From Mesorhizobium australicum (lineage in GTDB: Bacteria > Pseudomonadota > Alphaproteobacteria > Rhizobiales > Rhizobiaceae): 64,000 nt of DNA. The DNA lies in assembly GCF_900177325.1 (NCBI RefSeq), contig NZ_FXBL01000004.1:4216001-4280000 (forward strand). The letters are read 5' to 3'. Shown here in pieces: positions 17,404-25,938 of the stretch. Position 1 is the stretch's first letter, and every line of letters begins with the position of its first letter. The position numbers were made by a program, and so were the translations under genes. Under the pieces are notes generated by a model. It made no database searches. It was not told the DNA's origin and worked only from the letters and a program-made list of their open reading frames with translations.

Positions 17404-17428
17404 AACATACTACTCGGTATGTTGTCAA
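17404..17428. promoter_or_regulatory. Inverted-repeat operator inside the TetR-operon promoter
   Basis: Arms AACATAC (17404-17410) and GTATGTT (17417-17423) form a perfect inverted repeat with a six-base centre. On the minus strand a perfect TTGACA (complement of 17423-17428) is followed by a 17-base spacer that is almost entirely this palindrome, then TTCATT as a weak -10. A repressor bound here would block the TetR operon directly and, at about 50 bases from the SDR start, probably the rightward operon as well. Confidence 0.7.
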
Positions 17429-17475
17429 CGCGGCATCCGAGCTGATCGGAAAACAAGCCCGCGGCGGGAGGAAGA

Positions 17476-18291
17476 ATGGCTTATCTGGACGAACTGTTTT
17501 CGGTTGCCGGCAAGACGGCGCTTGTGACCGGGGCCGCGACCGGCATCGGCCGCATGATCGCCACCGCCCTCGTCCAGGGCGGCGCCCGTGTGCTGATCGC
17601 CTCGCGCAAGGCCGCCGACTGCGAGAAGGTCGCCGCCGAGCTCAACGCGATGGGCGCGCCGGGCAGCGCCGAAGGCTTCGGCGCCGACGTAAGCACCGAA
17701 CAGGGCGTCGATGCGCTGGCCGCCGAGGTGAAGGCACGCACGGACAAGCTGCACATCCTCGTCAACAATGCCGGCGTGTCGTGGGGCGCGCCGCTGGAGG
17801 CCTTCCCCTATTCGGGTTGGGCCAAGGTGCTGAACGTCAACGTCACCGGCCTGTTCCACCTGACCAGGCAGCTCCTGCCGCTGCTCGACGCGGCCGCGAG
17901 CGACGAAGACCCCGCCCGCGTGATCAATCTCGGCTCGGTGATGGGCACCCAGCCGCTCGCCGACGACGCCTATTCCTACACCGCCTCGAAGGCGGCCGTT
18001 CACCACCTGACAAAGACGCTCGCCAACGAGTTCGCCAGCCGCCGCATCACCGTCAACGCCTTCGCGCCCGGCCCCTTCCAGAGCCGCATGACGGCCTTCG
18101 CCACGGCGAGCGACGACCAGGCCAAGACCGTCGGCAGCCGCGTTCCGCTGGGACGCATCGGCGCGCCGTCCGACATCGCGGCGGCCACCCTGTTCCTCTG
18201 CGGCCGGGGTGGCAGCTATGTCACCGGAGCAATCCTTCCGCTTGACGGCGGCCAATCGGTCCAGCATGGCATGACGCTGTTCAAGGAATGA
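17476..18291 (+). CDS. SDR family oxidoreductase
   Basis: A 271-residue classical short-chain dehydrogenase. It has the NAD(P) motif TGAATGIGRMIATAL near residue 17, NNAGVSWG near 97 and the catalytic YSYTASKAAV (Tyr-x3-Lys) near 168, with DGGQ near the C-terminus. A strong GGGAGGAAGA ribosome site precedes the ATG. It is first in a four-gene rightward operon with MaoC, kinase-like and second SDR genes. By context it may oxidise a 3-hydroxyacyl-CoA or related alcohol (inference). Confidence 0.92.
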   Translation: MAYLDELFSVAGKTALVTGAATGIGRMIATALVQGGARVLIASRKAADCEKVAAELNAMGAPGSAEGFGADVSTEQGVDALAAEVKARTDKLHILVNNAGVSWGAPLEAFPYSGWAKVLNVNVTGLFHLTRQLLPLLDAAASDEDPARVINLGSVMGTQPLADDAYSYTASKAAVHHLTKTLANEFASRRITVNAFAPGPFQSRMTAFATASDDQAKTVGSRVPLGRIGAPSDIAAATLFLCGRGGSYVTGAILPLDGGQSVQHGMTLFKE

Positions 18292-18305
18292 GCGGCGAGG
18301 CAGCC

Positions 18306-18800
18306 ATGCTGCAGAAAAGGAAGGAGCCGGTCACCGTCGACGCGATGGTCCGGCTGGTCGGTAGGGAGGTGGGAGTTTCGCCCTGGCGGACGGTCTCTCA
18401 GGAAATGATCGACCGCTTCGCCGACGCCACCGACGACCACCAGTTCATCCATGTCGACCCCGAGCGCGCCAGGGCGGAGACACCCTATGGCGGCACGATC
18501 GCACACGGCTTCCTGTTGCTGTCGCTGCTGTCGCCGATGACCTACGAGACGCTGCCGCCGCTGGAGGGCGCAGGGATGGCGATCAACCACGGCTTCGACA
18601 AGATCCGCTTCACTTCGCCGGTCCGCTCCGGCGCGCGCGTGCGCACCCGTTTCGTGCTCGCCGAGATGAATGCGCGCCCCTCCGGCATGGTCCAGATCGG
18701 CTACGACGTGACGATGGAAATCGAGAATTCGCTGAAGCCGGCGCTGACCGCGCGCTGGCAGATGATCGCGGTGATGGACCGCAAGGACGAGCCGGCATGA
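18306..18800 (+). CDS. MaoC family (R)-hydratase / dehydratase
   Basis: About 164 residues, a single hot-dog domain. The hydratase-2 motif is clear: ADATDDHQFIHVDPERA followed by GGTIAHGFLLLSLL, giving the catalytic Asp and His of R-specific enoyl-CoA hydratases. I prefer the ATG at 18306 because GAGG lies five bases ahead of it; an in-frame ATG at 18288 overlaps the SDR stop but has no spacing to the preceding AAGGA. Its stop overlaps the start of the next gene. It would hydrate an enoyl-CoA, complementing the acyl-CoA dehydrogenase of the divergent operon. Confidence 0.88.
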   Translation: MLQKRKEPVTVDAMVRLVGREVGVSPWRTVSQEMIDRFADATDDHQFIHVDPERARAETPYGGTIAHGFLLLSLLSPMTYETLPPLEGAGMAINHGFDKIRFTSPVRSGARVRTRFVLAEMNARPSGMVQIGYDVTMEIENSLKPALTARWQMIAVMDRKDEPA

Positions 18801-19828
18801 ACGATCCGAACGCGCTGGATGCAGGGGCGCTGGGACCCTACCTCGCCGGGCATATCGACGGCTTCGGCACGCTCGACGAAATCGTCAAGTTCAATGCCGG
18901 CCAGTCCAACCCGACCTATCTCTTGAAGACCTCCACCGGCCGCTTCGTGCTGCGCGCCAAGCCGCCGGGCGAACTCCTGAAATCGGCGCATCAGGTCGAC
19001 CGCGAATACCGTGTCATGAAGGCGCTGGAGGCGACCGACGTGCCGGTGCCGCGCATGCTGCACCTGTCGGGCGACGATTCGCCGATCGGCCGTCAGTTCT
19101 TCGTCATGGAATTCCTCGACGGCCGCATCCTGTGGGACCCCGCGCTCGGCGAGATCGGCACCAATGCGGAGCGAGGCGCGATCTACGATTCCATGAACGC
19201 GACGCTGGCCAGGCTGCACAGCGTCGACATCGAGGCCCGCGGCCTTGCCGACTTCGGCAAGCCGGGCAGTTATTTCGAGCGGCAGCTCACCCGCTGGACC
19301 AGCCAGTATCGGGCATCGGAGACCGGCGCGATCGCCGACATGAACCGCCTGATCGAATGGCTGGAGAAGCGCATTCCGGCCGACGATGGGCTGGTGTCGC
19401 TGGTGCATGGCGACTACCGGCTCGACAACATGATGTTCGCCAAGGACCGGCCGGAGGTGATCGCCGTCCTCGACTGGGAACTGTCGACGCTCGGCCACCC
19501 CTATTCCGACATCGCCTACCAGTGCATGCAGTGGCGGCTGCCGCACTCGTCCGGCTTCCGCGGCCTCGGCGGCGTCGACCGCAAGGCCGTCGGCCTGCCG
19601 AGCGAGGAGGAATATGTCGCTCTCTACTGCCAGCGGCGCGGTATCGCCGGCATCGACAACTGGACGTTCTATCTCGCCTTCTCCTTCTTCCGGCTCGCCG
19701 CGATCTGCCAGGGCGTCTACAAGCGCGCGCTGGACGGCAATGCGTCCAATCCGGAGAAGGCGAAGACCTATGGCGAAGCGGTCCGCCTCTTGTCCGCGCT
19801 GGCTGTGCAACTGATCGACGGAGAATGA
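18797..19828 (+). CDS. Phosphotransferase family protein (APH / ACAD10-11 kinase-like)
   Basis: A 343-residue protein with the aminoglycoside-phosphotransferase/choline-kinase fold. Seen: LRAKPPGELL (the ATP-contacting lysine strand), the catalytic loop VHGDYRLDNMMF near residue 204 and the metal-binding VLDWELSTLGHPYSDIAY near 225. In animals the same domain is fused to acyl-CoA dehydrogenases (ACAD10/11), which phosphorylate 4-hydroxyacyl-CoAs. Next to an acyl-CoA dehydrogenase, MaoC and SDRs, this gene fits a 4-hydroxy-acid catabolic route better than antibiotic resistance (inference). Confidence 0.88.
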   Translation: MNDPNALDAGALGPYLAGHIDGFGTLDEIVKFNAGQSNPTYLLKTSTGRFVLRAKPPGELLKSAHQVDREYRVMKALEATDVPVPRMLHLSGDDSPIGRQFFVMEFLDGRILWDPALGEIGTNAERGAIYDSMNATLARLHSVDIEARGLADFGKPGSYFERQLTRWTSQYRASETGAIADMNRLIEWLEKRIPADDGLVSLVHGDYRLDNMMFAKDRPEVIAVLDWELSTLGHPYSDIAYQCMQWRLPHSSGFRGLGGVDRKAVGLPSEEEYVALYCQRRGIAGIDNWTFYLAFSFFRLAAICQGVYKRALDGNASNPEKAKTYGEAVRLLSALAVQLIDGE

Positions 19829-19829
19829 T

Positions 19830-20606
19830 GTGGCGCGTTTTTCAGGGCTGACGGCGATCATCACGGGCGCCACGGGCGGCTTCGGCCGCCGCACCGCGGA
19901 ACGGCTGGCCGAGGAAGGCGCGCGCCTCGTGCTCTCCGACGTGCGCGAGGAGCCGCTGAAGGAGTTCGCCGCCACGCTGCCGACCGAAACCGCGATCCGC
20001 GCCGGCGACATTTCGGACGAGGCGCTGTCGGAGGCGCTGGTGGACCTCGCGGTCGAACGCTTCGGCGGGCTCGACATCGCCATCAACAATGCCGGCGTCG
20101 CGCAGAGCTTCGTCAAGCTGCCGCTGGTGCCTTCTGACGAGGCTCGCCGCATCCTCGAGATCGACCTTCTCGGCGTGTTCTTCGCCCTCAAGCACCAGCT
20201 GCCGGTGATGGAGAAGCAGAACCGCGCCTCGGGCCGGCTCGGCGCCATCGTCAACATCGCGTCCGTGGCAGGCGTCGCGGGCGCTCCGCGTCTCGCCGTC
20301 TATTCCGCCGCCAAGCACGGCGTGGTCGGCCTGACGCGTTCGGCGGCCGCCGAATACGCCACCAAGGGCATCCGTGTGAATGCGGTCTGCCCCTCCTTCG
20401 CCCGCACCGCGATGGCGTTGGATTTCCTGAAGATGTCGCCGGCCGGCATCGAGGAAAGTGCCGCCAACCTGACGCGCGGCGTGCCGATGAAGCGGTTGGC
20501 CGAGGTGGACGAGGTGGTGGAGGTGATCCTGTTCGCCTGCGATCCGAAGAACACCTTCATGACCGGCCAGACCTTCGGCGTCGACGGCGGCATCACCGCC
20601 ATCTGA
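19830..20606 (+). CDS. SDR family oxidoreductase
   Basis: A 258-residue classical SDR. Cofactor motif TGATGGFGRRTAERL is near residue 11, then NNAGVAQSF near 89, the catalytic YSAAKHGVVGLTR near 156 and the terminal GVDGGITA. The Asp in VLSDVREE after the second strand favours NAD over NADP. Translation starts at GTG (19830-19832) with GGAG six bases upstream; only one base separates it from the kinase-like gene. It ends seven bases before the convergent soxG, with no obvious terminator in the gap. Confidence 0.92.
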   Translation: MARFSGLTAIITGATGGFGRRTAERLAEEGARLVLSDVREEPLKEFAATLPTETAIRAGDISDEALSEALVDLAVERFGGLDIAINNAGVAQSFVKLPLVPSDEARRILEIDLLGVFFALKHQLPVMEKQNRASGRLGAIVNIASVAGVAGAPRLAVYSAAKHGVVGLTRSAAAEYATKGIRVNAVCPSFARTAMALDFLKMSPAGIEESAANLTRGVPMKRLAEVDEVVEVILFACDPKNTFMTGQTFGVDGGITAI

Positions 20607-20613
20607 GCCGTTC

Positions 20614-21174
20614 CTACGGAACCAGCACTGCGTCGGCCGCTGCCTCTTCGAGGAAATCGAAGGCGTAGGCGGAGAAAGAGCGCCAGCACTCGACGCGGAA
20701 GGTTGTCTCTGCCGTCCGCCAGATCACGACCTCGATCTTGCCGAGGATGGTGCGCGAACAGGCGCCGACCGGGAAGGCGGCCAGCGACAGGTCCTGCGGG
20801 CAGCCCGCATTGAGTGTCGCCTCCGCCCCCCTGCCCTCGACCAGGATCGCGGTGTTGCGGTGGGAGATGTCGACGGCGGAGTGAAGCGCCTTGACCTTGG
20901 CGCAGTCGGCGAGCGGATCGCCGCCCGCGGTGTCGATGACGAGCCATTCGTCGGGGCCGAGCCACAGGGCTGCGCGGCCTCCGGACTTCGATAGGGCGGA
21001 GGTCTTCGGCTTTTCGGGCAGCTTGACGCCGAGCGCCTTGGACAAAGCGGCGACGCCATCCGGCCGGGCGCGCAGCGACAGGCGCGCGGCGGGTTCGGCG
21101 GGCGTGACGGTCACGGTGGGATTGGCGACCTTGCGGCCGGCGAGCGGGTGGATGCGGGTGAGCTGAATGGTCAT
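20614..21174 (-). CDS. soxG: Sarcosine oxidase gamma subunit
   Basis: A 186-residue SoxG, the small subunit of heterotetrameric sarcosine oxidase. The family pattern RAALWLGPDEWLVI and the following SAVDISHRNTAILVEGRGAEAT are visible, and the C-terminus carries the domain related to aminomethyltransferase tails (RTILGKIEVVIWR ... FRVECWRSFSAYAFDFL). It is the last gene of soxBDAG, 36 bases after soxA. Confidence 0.92.
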   Translation of the reverse strand: MTIQLTRIHPLAGRKVANPTVTVTPAEPAARLSLRARPDGVAALSKALGVKLPEKPKTSALSKSGGRAALWLGPDEWLVIDTAGGDPLADCAKVKALHSAVDISHRNTAILVEGRGAEATLNAGCPQDLSLAAFPVGACSRTILGKIEVVIWRTAETTFRVECWRSFSAYAFDFLEEAAADAVLVP

Positions 21175-21210
21175 GGAGAGAGCCCCCCTCTGGCCTGCGC
21201 GCGAACGACG

Positions 21211-24201
21211 TTATCCATGCAGCCGCTCCCCCTTCTCGTCGAAGAACACCTGCCCGACCACCTCGACCTCGATCGTCCGGTCGGGCATCGGCACGTGGAG
21301 CGTCTGGCCTGTGCGGTCGAAGCCGCCGGCGACCAGCGCCAGCGCGATGGAGCGGCCACAGTTCTCCGACCAGTAGCTTGACGTCACGTGGCCGATCATC
21401 TTCATCGGGATCGGCTGCTTCGGATCCTCGACGATCTGCGCACCCTCTTCCAGCACCACCTTCGGGTCCTTCGTCTTCAACCCGACGAGCTGCTTGCGGC
21501 CCTTGGCCATGAGGTCCGGCCGTTTCAGGCCGCGGATGCCGACGAAGTCGGTCTTCTTCTTGCCGATCGCCCAGTCGAGCCCGGCGTCCTGCGGCGTGAC
21601 CGTGCCGTCGGTGTCCTGGCCGACGATGATGTAGCCCTTCTCGGCGCGCAAAATGTGCATCGCCTCGGTGCCGTAGGCGCAGGCGCCGTGCTTCTGGCCC
21701 TCGGCCCAGACGGCATCCCACACCGCTTCCGCGTAATCGGCCGGCACATTGATCTCGAAGCCGCGCTCGCCGGTGAAGGACATGCGGAAGAGCCGCGTCG
21801 GCACGCCGCAGATCTTGCCCTCCCGCACCGACATATGCGGCATGGCGGCGTCGGACATGTCGATGCCCTCGACCAGCGGCTCAATGATTTTCCGCGCGTT
21901 CGGCCCTTGCACGGCGATGACCGCCCACTGCTCGGAAATCGAGGTGAGCCAGACGTCGAGATGCGGGAACTCGGTCTGGAGGTAGTCCTCCATGTGGTTC
22001 ATGACGCGGGCAGCACCGCCCGTCGTCGTGGTGACATGGAAGCGGTCGGCCGCCAGCCTGCCCACGACGCCGTCGTCGTAGATGAAGCCGTCCTCGCGCA
22101 GCATGATGCCATAGCGGCAGCGGCCGGGCTCCAGCTTCTCCCACGGATTGGTGTACATCAGCTCCATGAACTTCGCCGCGTCGGACCCGACGATCTCGAT
22201 CTTGCCGAGCGTCGAGGCATCGAAGATGCCGGCGGCCTTGCGCACCGTCGCGCATTCGCGATTCACCGCCGCGTGCATGTCTTCGCCGGCGCGCGGATAA
22301 TACCAGGCGCGCTTCCACTGGCCGACATCCTCGAACACCGCGCCGAGCTTTTCCTCCTGCGCGTGGAACGGCGTGCGGCGGGTCGGGTCGAACAGCTTGC
22401 CCTTGGCGTGGCCAATCAGTGCGCCGAAGGTGACGGGCGTATAGGGCGCGCGGAAGGTGGTGAGGCCGACCTCGGGCATCTCCTTGCCCAGCGCCTCGGC
22501 TGCAATGGCGAGGCCATGAATATTCGACGTCTTACCCTGGTCGGTCGCCATGCCGTTGGTGGTGAAGCGCTTGACGTGCTCGATCGAGCGCATGCCTTCG
22601 TGCACTGCTTGGCGGATGTCCTTGGCGGTCACGTCGTTCTGGAAATCGACGAAGGCCTTTCCGGTCGATCCCGATCCGGCGCCGGGGGCAGCACCCACCA
22701 TGCCGCCGGCCCAGCTCTCGGTCGTCTCGGCCTTCAGCTTCGTTCCTGAAACCTTGGCGGCACCCGCAGCCTTGGCAGCCTTCTCCCCAGCGGCGAGCGC
22801 CTCCTTGACGGTATCGGCGAGCGTATCGGTGCCGGCGCAGGCGCCAACCGAAACGCAGTCCTGCGCATAGGTGCCGGGCAGGAAGCGGCGCGTGGCGCTG
22901 TCGAAGGCCACCTTGCCGCGCGACTGCGAGAAGAGATGCACCGACGGCGTCCAGCCTGCCGACATCAGCAGCGAGTCGACCGGGATCGAGCGCTCCGGCC
23001 CCCCTGCGGACGCACGGACGGAGATGGAGGAGACGCGCAGTCCGCCCGAGGCCTTGGCCACCGTGCGGCCGGACAGGATCTCGATGCCCAGCTTGCGGGC
23101 TTCGTCGACCAGCGGCCCGGCCGGGTTGTCGCGCAGGTCGACGATCGCGGCGATACCTGCGCCGGCCTTCTTGAGGTCGATCGCGGCGGCATAGGCGGAA
23201 TCGCCGGCTGTGAAGACGCCGACATTCTTCCCGACCAGCACGCCGTAATGGTTGAGATAGGTGCGCGCCGCGGACGCCAGCATGACGCCCGGCTTGTCGT
23301 TGCCGTCGAATACCATGTGCCGCTCGATCGCGCCGGAGGCGAGGATCACGCGCTTCGCCCTCACCTGCCACAGCCGCTCCCGTGGCAGGTCGCCGGGGCT
23401 TGCGAGATGGTCGCTGACGCGCTCGACCAGGCCGACGAGGTTCTGGGCGTAGTAGCCGAAGGCGGTGGTGCGGGTGAGCACGCGGACATTGTCGAGCGCC
23501 GCGAGCTTCGCGATGGTCGCCTGCGCCCAGTCCCAGCCGGCCGCGCCGTCGATGGTGGCGCCCTGCTCGAAGCGGAGCGCGCCGCCGGCCTGCGCCTGCT
23601 CGTCGACAAGGATGACGCCCGCGCCGGTCTCGGCGGCGGCCAGTGCCGCGGCCAGGCCGGCCGCGCCTGCACCGAGCACCAGCACGTCGCAATGCGCGTA
23701 GCGGGAGGAATAGTGGTCCGGATCCGCCTTGTCCGGCGCAACGCCGAGGCCTGCGGCAGCGCGGATGTTCGGCTCGTAGACCGACTTCCACGCCGCCTTC
23801 GGCCACATGAAGGTCTTGTAGTAGAAGCCGGCCGAGAACATCGGCGAGGCGATGTCGTTGACCGCGCCGATGTCGAAGGCGAGCGACGGCCAGCGGTTCT
23901 GCGACACGGCGGTCAGGCCGTCATAGACCTCCTGCACGGTGGCGCGGACGTTCGGCGTCTGGCGCGCCGCGTCGCGGTGGATGCCGACCAGCGCGTTCGG
24001 CTCCTCGGCGCCGGCCGAGAGAACGCCGCGCGGGCGGTGATACTTGAACGAGCGGCCCATGAGATGCACGCCGTTGGCGAGCAGCGCCGAGGCCAGCGTA
24101 TCGCCCTCCAGCGCCGGGTAGGATGCGCCGTCGAAGGAGAAACGGACAGCTTTCGCGCCCTTGAGACGGCCGGCGGTCGCGGTGCGGAATGCGGCGGTCA
24201 T
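21211..24201 (-). CDS. soxA: Sarcosine oxidase alpha subunit
   Basis: A 996-residue SoxA, normal length. Seen in order: an N-terminal ferredoxin-like domain without cysteines (residues 1-100, RFSFDGASYPALEGDTLASA), the NAD-binding Rossmann fold (LVLGAGAAGLAAALAAAETG near 175), a second nucleotide-binding half, an Ala/Lys/Ser-rich linker around 480-510, and the C-terminal aminomethyltransferase-like folate-binding half (GIFDASTLGKIEIVGSDAAK near 665, then the PQDAGLDWAIGKKK end). The complex demethylates sarcosine to glycine, passing the one-carbon unit to tetrahydrofolate. Its start overlaps soxD by four bases. Confidence 0.96.
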   Translation of the reverse strand: MTAAFRTATAGRLKGAKAVRFSFDGASYPALEGDTLASALLANGVHLMGRSFKYHRPRGVLSAGAEEPNALVGIHRDAARQTPNVRATVQEVYDGLTAVSQNRWPSLAFDIGAVNDIASPMFSAGFYYKTFMWPKAAWKSVYEPNIRAAAGLGVAPDKADPDHYSSRYAHCDVLVLGAGAAGLAAALAAAETGAGVILVDEQAQAGGALRFEQGATIDGAAGWDWAQATIAKLAALDNVRVLTRTTAFGYYAQNLVGLVERVSDHLASPGDLPRERLWQVRAKRVILASGAIERHMVFDGNDKPGVMLASAARTYLNHYGVLVGKNVGVFTAGDSAYAAAIDLKKAGAGIAAIVDLRDNPAGPLVDEARKLGIEILSGRTVAKASGGLRVSSISVRASAGGPERSIPVDSLLMSAGWTPSVHLFSQSRGKVAFDSATRRFLPGTYAQDCVSVGACAGTDTLADTVKEALAAGEKAAKAAGAAKVSGTKLKAETTESWAGGMVGAAPGAGSGSTGKAFVDFQNDVTAKDIRQAVHEGMRSIEHVKRFTTNGMATDQGKTSNIHGLAIAAEALGKEMPEVGLTTFRAPYTPVTFGALIGHAKGKLFDPTRRTPFHAQEEKLGAVFEDVGQWKRAWYYPRAGEDMHAAVNRECATVRKAAGIFDASTLGKIEIVGSDAAKFMELMYTNPWEKLEPGRCRYGIMLREDGFIYDDGVVGRLAADRFHVTTTTGGAARVMNHMEDYLQTEFPHLDVWLTSISEQWAVIAVQGPNARKIIEPLVEGIDMSDAAMPHMSVREGKICGVPTRLFRMSFTGERGFEINVPADYAEAVWDAVWAEGQKHGACAYGTEAMHILRAEKGYIIVGQDTDGTVTPQDAGLDWAIGKKKTDFVGIRGLKRPDLMAKGRKQLVGLKTKDPKVVLEEGAQIVEDPKQPIPMKMIGHVTSSYWSENCGRSIALALVAGGFDRTGQTLHVPMPDRTIEVEVVGQVFFDEKGERLHG

Positions 24202-24494
24202 GCCTTCTCTCCCGCCTTCACCGCCGGCTTCTTCTCACCTGCCTTGTAGGTCATCAGGAACTTGTCGCTCACGCTGTCGCGAACGGCGTTGAAGAACCGC
24301 CCGCAGCCGTGGATGTGCCGCCAGCGCTCGTAGACCAAGCCCTTGGGATTGGTGCGGATGAAGAAGAACTGCGCGAACTCCTCGTCGGAGATCTCCGCGA
24401 TGTTGTCCGGCCGCGCGATATGCGCCTCGCCGGCGCCACGGAACTCGAGTTCCGGGCGCTCTTCCTCGCAATAGGGACAACGGATCAGCAGCAT
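24198..24494 (-). CDS. soxD: Sarcosine oxidase delta subunit
   Basis: A 98-residue SoxD. The zinc-binding residues are present as CPYC near residue 6 and H..GCGRFFN near 63-70, with the acidic segment ISDEEFAQFFFIR between them. Starts eight bases after soxB and overlaps soxA, in the standard soxBDAG order. It is a structural zinc subunit of the heterotetramer. Confidence 0.93.
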   Translation of the reverse strand: MLLIRCPYCEEERPELEFRGAGEAHIARPDNIAEISDEEFAQFFFIRTNPKGLVYERWRHIHGCGRFFNAVRDSVSDKFLMTYKAGEKKPAVKAGEKA

Positions 24495-24501
24495 CGGAAC
24501 C

Positions 24502-25755
24502 TCAGTGCGCCACGGCGGCGGCGGCCGCCTCGTCGATCAGCCGGCCGGAGCGGAAGCGTTCCAGCGTGAAGCCGGCATTGATCGGGTGCGGGTTGTCGTT
24601 GGCGATGGTGTGGGCGAAGACATGGCCCGAGCCCGGCGTCGCCTTGAACCCGCCCGTGCCCCAGCCGCAATTGACGTAGAGGCCCGGCACCGGCGTCTTG
24701 GCGAGGATCGGCGAACGGTCTGGCGTCACATCGACGATGCCGCCCCAGGAACGCAGCATCTTCATGCGGCCGAACATCGGGAACATCTCGCAGATCGCGT
24801 CCAGCGTATGCGTCAGGATGTGCATGCCGCCGGTCTGCGAATAGGAGATGTACTGGTCGGTGCCGGCGCCGATCACCAGCTCCCCCTTGTCGGACTGGGA
24901 GATATAGGCGTGAACCGTGTTGGACATCGCCACGCAGGGGAAGACCGGCTTGACCGGCTCCGACACCAGCGCCTGCAGCGGATAGCTTTCGAGCGGCATG
25001 CGCACGTCGGCCATCTGCATGATCACCGAGGAGTGCCCGGCCGCGACGACGCCGACCTTCTTCGCGCCGATGAAACCACGCGTCGTCTCGACGCCGGTGA
25101 CGTGGCCATTGGCCGAGCGGCGGATGCCCTTGACCTCGCAGTTCTGGATGATGTGGACGCCGCGGTCGGAGGCCGCCCGCGCATAACCCCAGGCGACCGC
25201 GTCGTGGCGCGCCGTGCCGCCGCGACGCTGCAGCGTCGCACCGACGACCGGATAGCGCGCGTCCGGCGAGATGTTGAGCGGCGGGCAATAGGCCTTGGCC
25301 TGCTCGGGCGTCATCCACTCATTGTCGATGCCGTTCAGCCGGTTGGCATGCACGTGGCGCTTGAGCGACTGCACGTCGTGGACGTTGTGCGCCAGCATCA
25401 TCACGCCGCGCGCCGAATACATGACGTTGTAGTTGAGGTCCTGCGACAGCCCGTCCCACAGCTTCACGGCGTGGTCGTAGATGCCGGCGCTCTCGTCGTA
25501 GAGATAGTTGGAGCGGATGATGGTGGTGTTGCGGCCGGTGTTGCCGCCGCCGAGCCAGCCCTTTTCAAGCACGGCAATGTTGGTGATGCCATGGTTCTTG
25601 GCAAGGTAGTAGGCGGTGGCCAGCCCGTGGCCGCCGGCGCCGACGATGATAACGTCGTATTCCGAGCGGGGCTCGGGCGAGGACCACTGCTCCTCCCAGC
25701 CCTTGTGGGCGCGCATGGCCTCGCGGGCAATCGCGAACACGGAGTATTTGCGCAT
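24502..25755 (-). CDS. soxB: Sarcosine oxidase beta subunit
   Basis: 417 residues when started at [20 protein letters not shown], the canonical SoxB N-terminus; an upstream in-frame ATG at 25821 would add 22 residues of non-family sequence, and GAGG lies nine bases before the chosen ATG. The FAD-binding [19 protein letters not shown] is at residues 38-56. The histidine that carries covalent FMN is in [15 protein letters not shown] (His184). It contains the sarcosine-oxidising flavin site. First gene of the operon; the 183-base region upstream (25756-25938) must hold the promoter but I could not pick a clear one. Confidence 0.95.
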   Translation of the reverse strand: MRKYSVFAIAREAMRAHKGWEEQWSSPEPRSEYDVIIVGAGGHGLATAYYLAKNHGITNIAVLEKGWLGGGNTGRNTTIIRSNYLYDESAGIYDHAVKLWDGLSQDLNYNVMYSARGVMMLAHNVHDVQSLKRHVHANRLNGIDNEWMTPEQAKAYCPPLNISPDARYPVVGATLQRRGGTARHDAVAWGYARAASDRGVHIIQNCEVKGIRRSANGHVTGVETTRGFIGAKKVGVVAAGHSSVIMQMADVRMPLESYPLQALVSEPVKPVFPCVAMSNTVHAYISQSDKGELVIGAGTDQYISYSQTGGMHILTHTLDAICEMFPMFGRMKMLRSWGGIVDVTPDRSPILAKTPVPGLYVNCGWGTGGFKATPGSGHVFAHTIANDNPHPINAGFTLERFRSGRLIDEAAAAAVAH

Positions 25756-25938
25756 CGTTCGGACCTCTGGACGGGTTCGGCACCGGGAGCATGGCGGCCC
25801 CGCGGACACCGAGGGTATCACTACCCAAAATGCGTCGGAAGCAAGTGCGCTGTTTGCGACGGCGCTTGCCGCTTTGCGCCATCGCGGACACGACGAGGGT
25901 GCGACATGGCGCCCGATGCCAGACGCGTCGCGCGGCGG

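Noticed and set aside
18797..19828. Aminoglycoside resistance gene
   Set aside because: The APH-like motifs are shared by the ACAD10/11 kinase group, and the gene lies in an acyl-CoA catabolic operon with no mobile-element context.
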